The translations under genes were made by a program, and so were the position numbers. From Mailhella sp. (GTDB lineage Bacteria; Desulfobacterota; Desulfovibrionia; Desulfovibrionales; Desulfovibrionaceae): a stretch of 14,650 bases of DNA. Below the pieces are notes generated by a model. It saw nothing but the letters and a program-made list of their open reading frames with translations. It was not told where the DNA came from and searched no databases. This document shows, one piece after another, positions 12,922 through 14,650 of the stretch; the first letter of the stretch is position 1, and each line of letters begins with the position of its first letter. Location: assembly GCA_020024815.1 (NCBI GenBank), contig JAHHTE010000035.1:1-14650 (forward strand), read 5' to 3'.

Positions 12922-13734
12922 TTAGAAATTACCAGAATCACCACCAAGATTTAAATCTTCAGCAAATACCATTGGTTTTTCTTGTTGAGCTTTTTTAGCT
13001 TGTTGGTGTGTATCTTGGAAATGTTCAGCCCAGTAAATTAAACGTTGGCAGTTTGGGCAACTCCAAATTTGTTGACCACGTTGGATTTCAATAAAAGTTT
13101 GTGGTGGAATAGCAATATTACAGCCAGTACAAATACTATTTTTTACAGGCACAATAACAGGGTGTTCAAGACGACGACGGATAAATTCATAACGTTCTAA
13201 GATACGTTCAGGTACATCATTACCTGTATCACGGCGTATTCTATTGAGTTTTCCAAGTTCATCATTTGCAGTTGCAATACGTTCTTTAAGGCTTGCTTCT
13301 TTTGTAGCAAGGTCAATTTTTAATTCATCACGAATAGTTTCAACTTCATGGAGTGCTTCTTCCTGTGATGCAATTTCTTCTCTTAAAGTAATTCTTTCTT
13401 CTTCAAAGCTTTTTGTTGTACGTTCCATATTATCCATTTCACGGGACATAGCTTGAAACTCTTTATTATTGCTAACTTGCATGAGTTTACTTTTACTTTT
13501 TTTCAAACGACTTGTTTCATCTTCTAAGTCCATATCAAGACGTTTTTGTTGTTCACGCATATGTTGTAACTTGTCATTAATTTTAGCAATTTTTGCTTCT
13601 TCTTCTTCAAAGCGTTCTTTTAATGCTTCAACTTGTAATGGTGCTTCTTCAAGTTCTTTTTTTACATCGTGAATTTGATCATCAACGTGTTGTAATTCAA
13701 CTAATTGTTTAATTTGGTCAAGATATAAACTCAT
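12922..13734 (-). CDS. Coiled-coil zinc-ribbon protein (DUF164, CT398/HP0958-like)
   Basis: This is a cytoplasmic protein of the C4-type zinc-ribbon family that includes Chlamydia CT398 (CdsZ) and Helicobacter HP0958. Members act as adaptors for secretion or flagellar factors and possibly RNA; the role here is unknown. The 270-residue protein has a long charged coiled coil (about 5-170), then a short helical link. A zinc ribbon follows with Cys202 and Cys205 (CTGC) and Cys226 and Cys229 (CPNC), then a glutamine/lysine-rich tail. Length and layout fit the family. GGAG lies six bases before the ATG and overlaps the end of the nif3 gene, which stops three bases upstream. This pairing with nif3 is common in related bacteria and suggests cotranscription. 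Confidence 0.88.
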   Translation of the reverse strand: MSLYLDQIKQLVELQHVDDQIHDVKKELEEAPLQVEALKERFEEEEAKIAKINDKLQHMREQQKRLDMDLEDETSRLKKSKSKLMQVSNNKEFQAMSREMDNMERTTKSFEEERITLREEIASQEEALHEVETIRDELKIDLATKEASLKERIATANDELGKLNRIRRDTGNDVPERILERYEFIRRRLEHPVIVPVKNSICTGCNIAIPPQTFIEIQRGQQIWSCPNCQRLIYWAEHFQDTHQQAKKAQQEKPMVFAEDLNLGGDSGNF

Positions 13735-13737
13735 AAT

Positions 13738-14535
13738 TTACTCCATAATTTGGATAAAAGGATCATGTGATTTTATAAAAGTAATACGAAGTTCTGGTAA
13801 TCTTTGTTCTAAGATTTTGCAAAAGCGACGCATCATTTCTTCTTCAAGGCTATGATGTCCAACGTCAATAATCGCAAAAGGTTTAACTTCTTGGGTTAAA
13901 TCAAGTGCAGTATGGTATTTTGTATCACCAGTAATAAGACAGTCAGCACCGAAATTTTTTGCTTCTTCTAAAAGAGAAGAGCCTGAACCTCCACAAATAG
14001 CAATACTTTTTATAGTATCAGGTAAATTTCCTAATTGAAAAAAAGGTCTTGAGTGGGGGATCAAAGAACAAATTTTTTGCATAAATTCATTTTTTGCAAG
14101 TGGTTTTGTTAATTTTCCACAAATACCAATACCATGTTTTACTTCATTGATTGTTCCTGTTGGTTCTAATATTTCTCTTTCTATTAAATTTAATTCATCA
14201 GCAAGCCAAAAAGCAATGGGCATACTATCTAAATTAGTATGAGCTGAATATAAAGAAATATCATTTTTAATTAAAAGTGATACCGTTTTAAAGTAATTAT
14301 CTTCTAAGTTATTGAGATATTTAGGAGAAAGTAAAATCGGGTGATGGGTATAGATTAAGTCTGCCTCAATATTTAGGGCTGTTTGGACCGATTCAAGGCT
14401 TGGATCTAAAGAAACAGCAATATGCTTTATTTCTTTACGTTCCGATGCAATTTGTAAGCCTGAATTATCCCAAGGAGCGGCAAGAGCCGTTGGTGCTAAC
14501 TCTTCAAAAATTGCCAAAAGTTCGTTTTGTTGCAC
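13738..14535 (-). CDS. NIF3-like dinuclear metal center protein (YbgI family)
   Basis: This is a conserved NIF3/YbgI family protein. Members form toroidal hexamers with a two-metal site; they are often named GTP cyclohydrolase 1 type 2, but their physiological role is unsettled. In the 265 residues the family signatures are WDNSGLQI (22-29), the metal ligands in THHP (63-66) and HTNLD (97-101), a GGSGSS turn, ITGDTKYH near 197-204, and the C-terminal GHHSLEEE with the last histidine and glutamate ligands. I accept the GTG start because AGAGGA lies just upstream and the protein begins the usual distance before WDN. It is the shorter form without the inserted PII-like domain. It is directly upstream of the zinc-ribbon gene, three bases apart. 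Confidence 0.9.
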   Translation of the reverse strand: MQQNELLAIFEELAPTALAAPWDNSGLQIASERKEIKHIAVSLDPSLESVQTALNIEADLIYTHHPILLSPKYLNNLEDNYFKTVSLLIKNDISLYSAHTNLDSMPIAFWLADELNLIEREILEPTGTINEVKHGIGICGKLTKPLAKNEFMQKICSLIPHSRPFFQLGNLPDTIKSIAICGGSGSSLLEEAKNFGADCLITGDTKYHTALDLTQEVKPFAIIDVGHHSLEEEMMRRFCKILEQRLPELRITFIKSHDPFIQIME

Positions 14536-14650
14536 TATTCCTCTTCATACATATAAAAACTTTGTATTTTTTGCCTTATTTTTTTTACTTCGTCAAGTGA
14601 ATTTTTCTTGCTTTTTTCAAATATCTATTTATGTTATATCTATAAATGAA
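14536..14650. other. Upstream region of the nif3-like gene
   Basis: The final 115 bases are AT-rich, with no supportable gene. On the minus strand TTGACG (14596-14591) could be a -35, but no good -10 lies 16-18 bases further on. The ribosome-binding site AGAGGA is next to the GTG start. The next gene is outside the window. Confidence 0.5.

Overview
The window comes from a low-G+C, AT-rich genome of a Gram-negative anaerobe. The best fit is a Desulfovibrionaceae-like sulfate or sulfite reducer lineage. The main argument is gene order: a decaheme cytochrome c followed by rnfC-D-G-E-A-B and then apbE is the layout I know from Desulfovibrio. LpxI, a fused IspDF and a bacterial type A RNase P RNA agree with this. 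The low G+C recalls host-associated relatives such as Lawsonia, but I cannot fix genus or species from the sequence alone.

Layout. Positions 27-1403 (minus) hold radA. A 296-base divergent gap carries a good sigma70-like promoter with overlapping inverted repeats. Positions 1700-7567 (plus) hold the energy-conserving cluster: a membrane-anchored decaheme cytochrome c, then rnfC, rnfD, rnfG, rnfE, rnfA and rnfB, tightly spaced or overlapping. A strong hairpin ends this unit. After a 419-base gap full of inverted repeats comes apbE (7987-8985, plus), the FAD:protein FMN transferase that should flavinylate RnfG. Positions 8986-9273 lie between convergent genes and contain four strong hairpins. 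On the minus strand, reading right to left, are nif3-like (14535-13738), a coiled-coil zinc-ribbon protein (13734-12922), rnpB (about 12830-12480), ispDF (12478-11270), lpxI (11257-10454) and an MFS transporter (10452-9274). The last four are almost gapless.

How the genes work together. The Rnf proteins form a membrane ferredoxin-linked, ion-translocating redox complex. RnfB is the iron-sulfur input module, RnfA and RnfE carry the paired membrane cysteines, RnfG carries a covalent FMN, and the cytochrome should link the complex to periplasmic electron carriers. RnfC lacks the FMN/NADH-binding loops of canonical RnfC, and RnfD lacks the expected flavinylated threonine. This suggests an Rnf variant that exchanges electrons with periplasmic cytochromes rather than NAD. 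The same inverted half-site arrangement (TTGCTA-N7-TAGCA) lies upstream of both the cytochrome/rnf unit and apbE and could coregulate them. In the minus-strand block, ispDF starts two bases after the P1 helix of RNase P RNA, leaving no room for a conventional leader.

I see no CRISPR array, insertion sequence, prophage, tRNA or toxin-antitoxin pair. The most unusual points are the altered flavin sites of RnfC and RnfD, the cysteine-rich RnfE tail, the shared operator-like repeat and the rnpB-ispDF junction.
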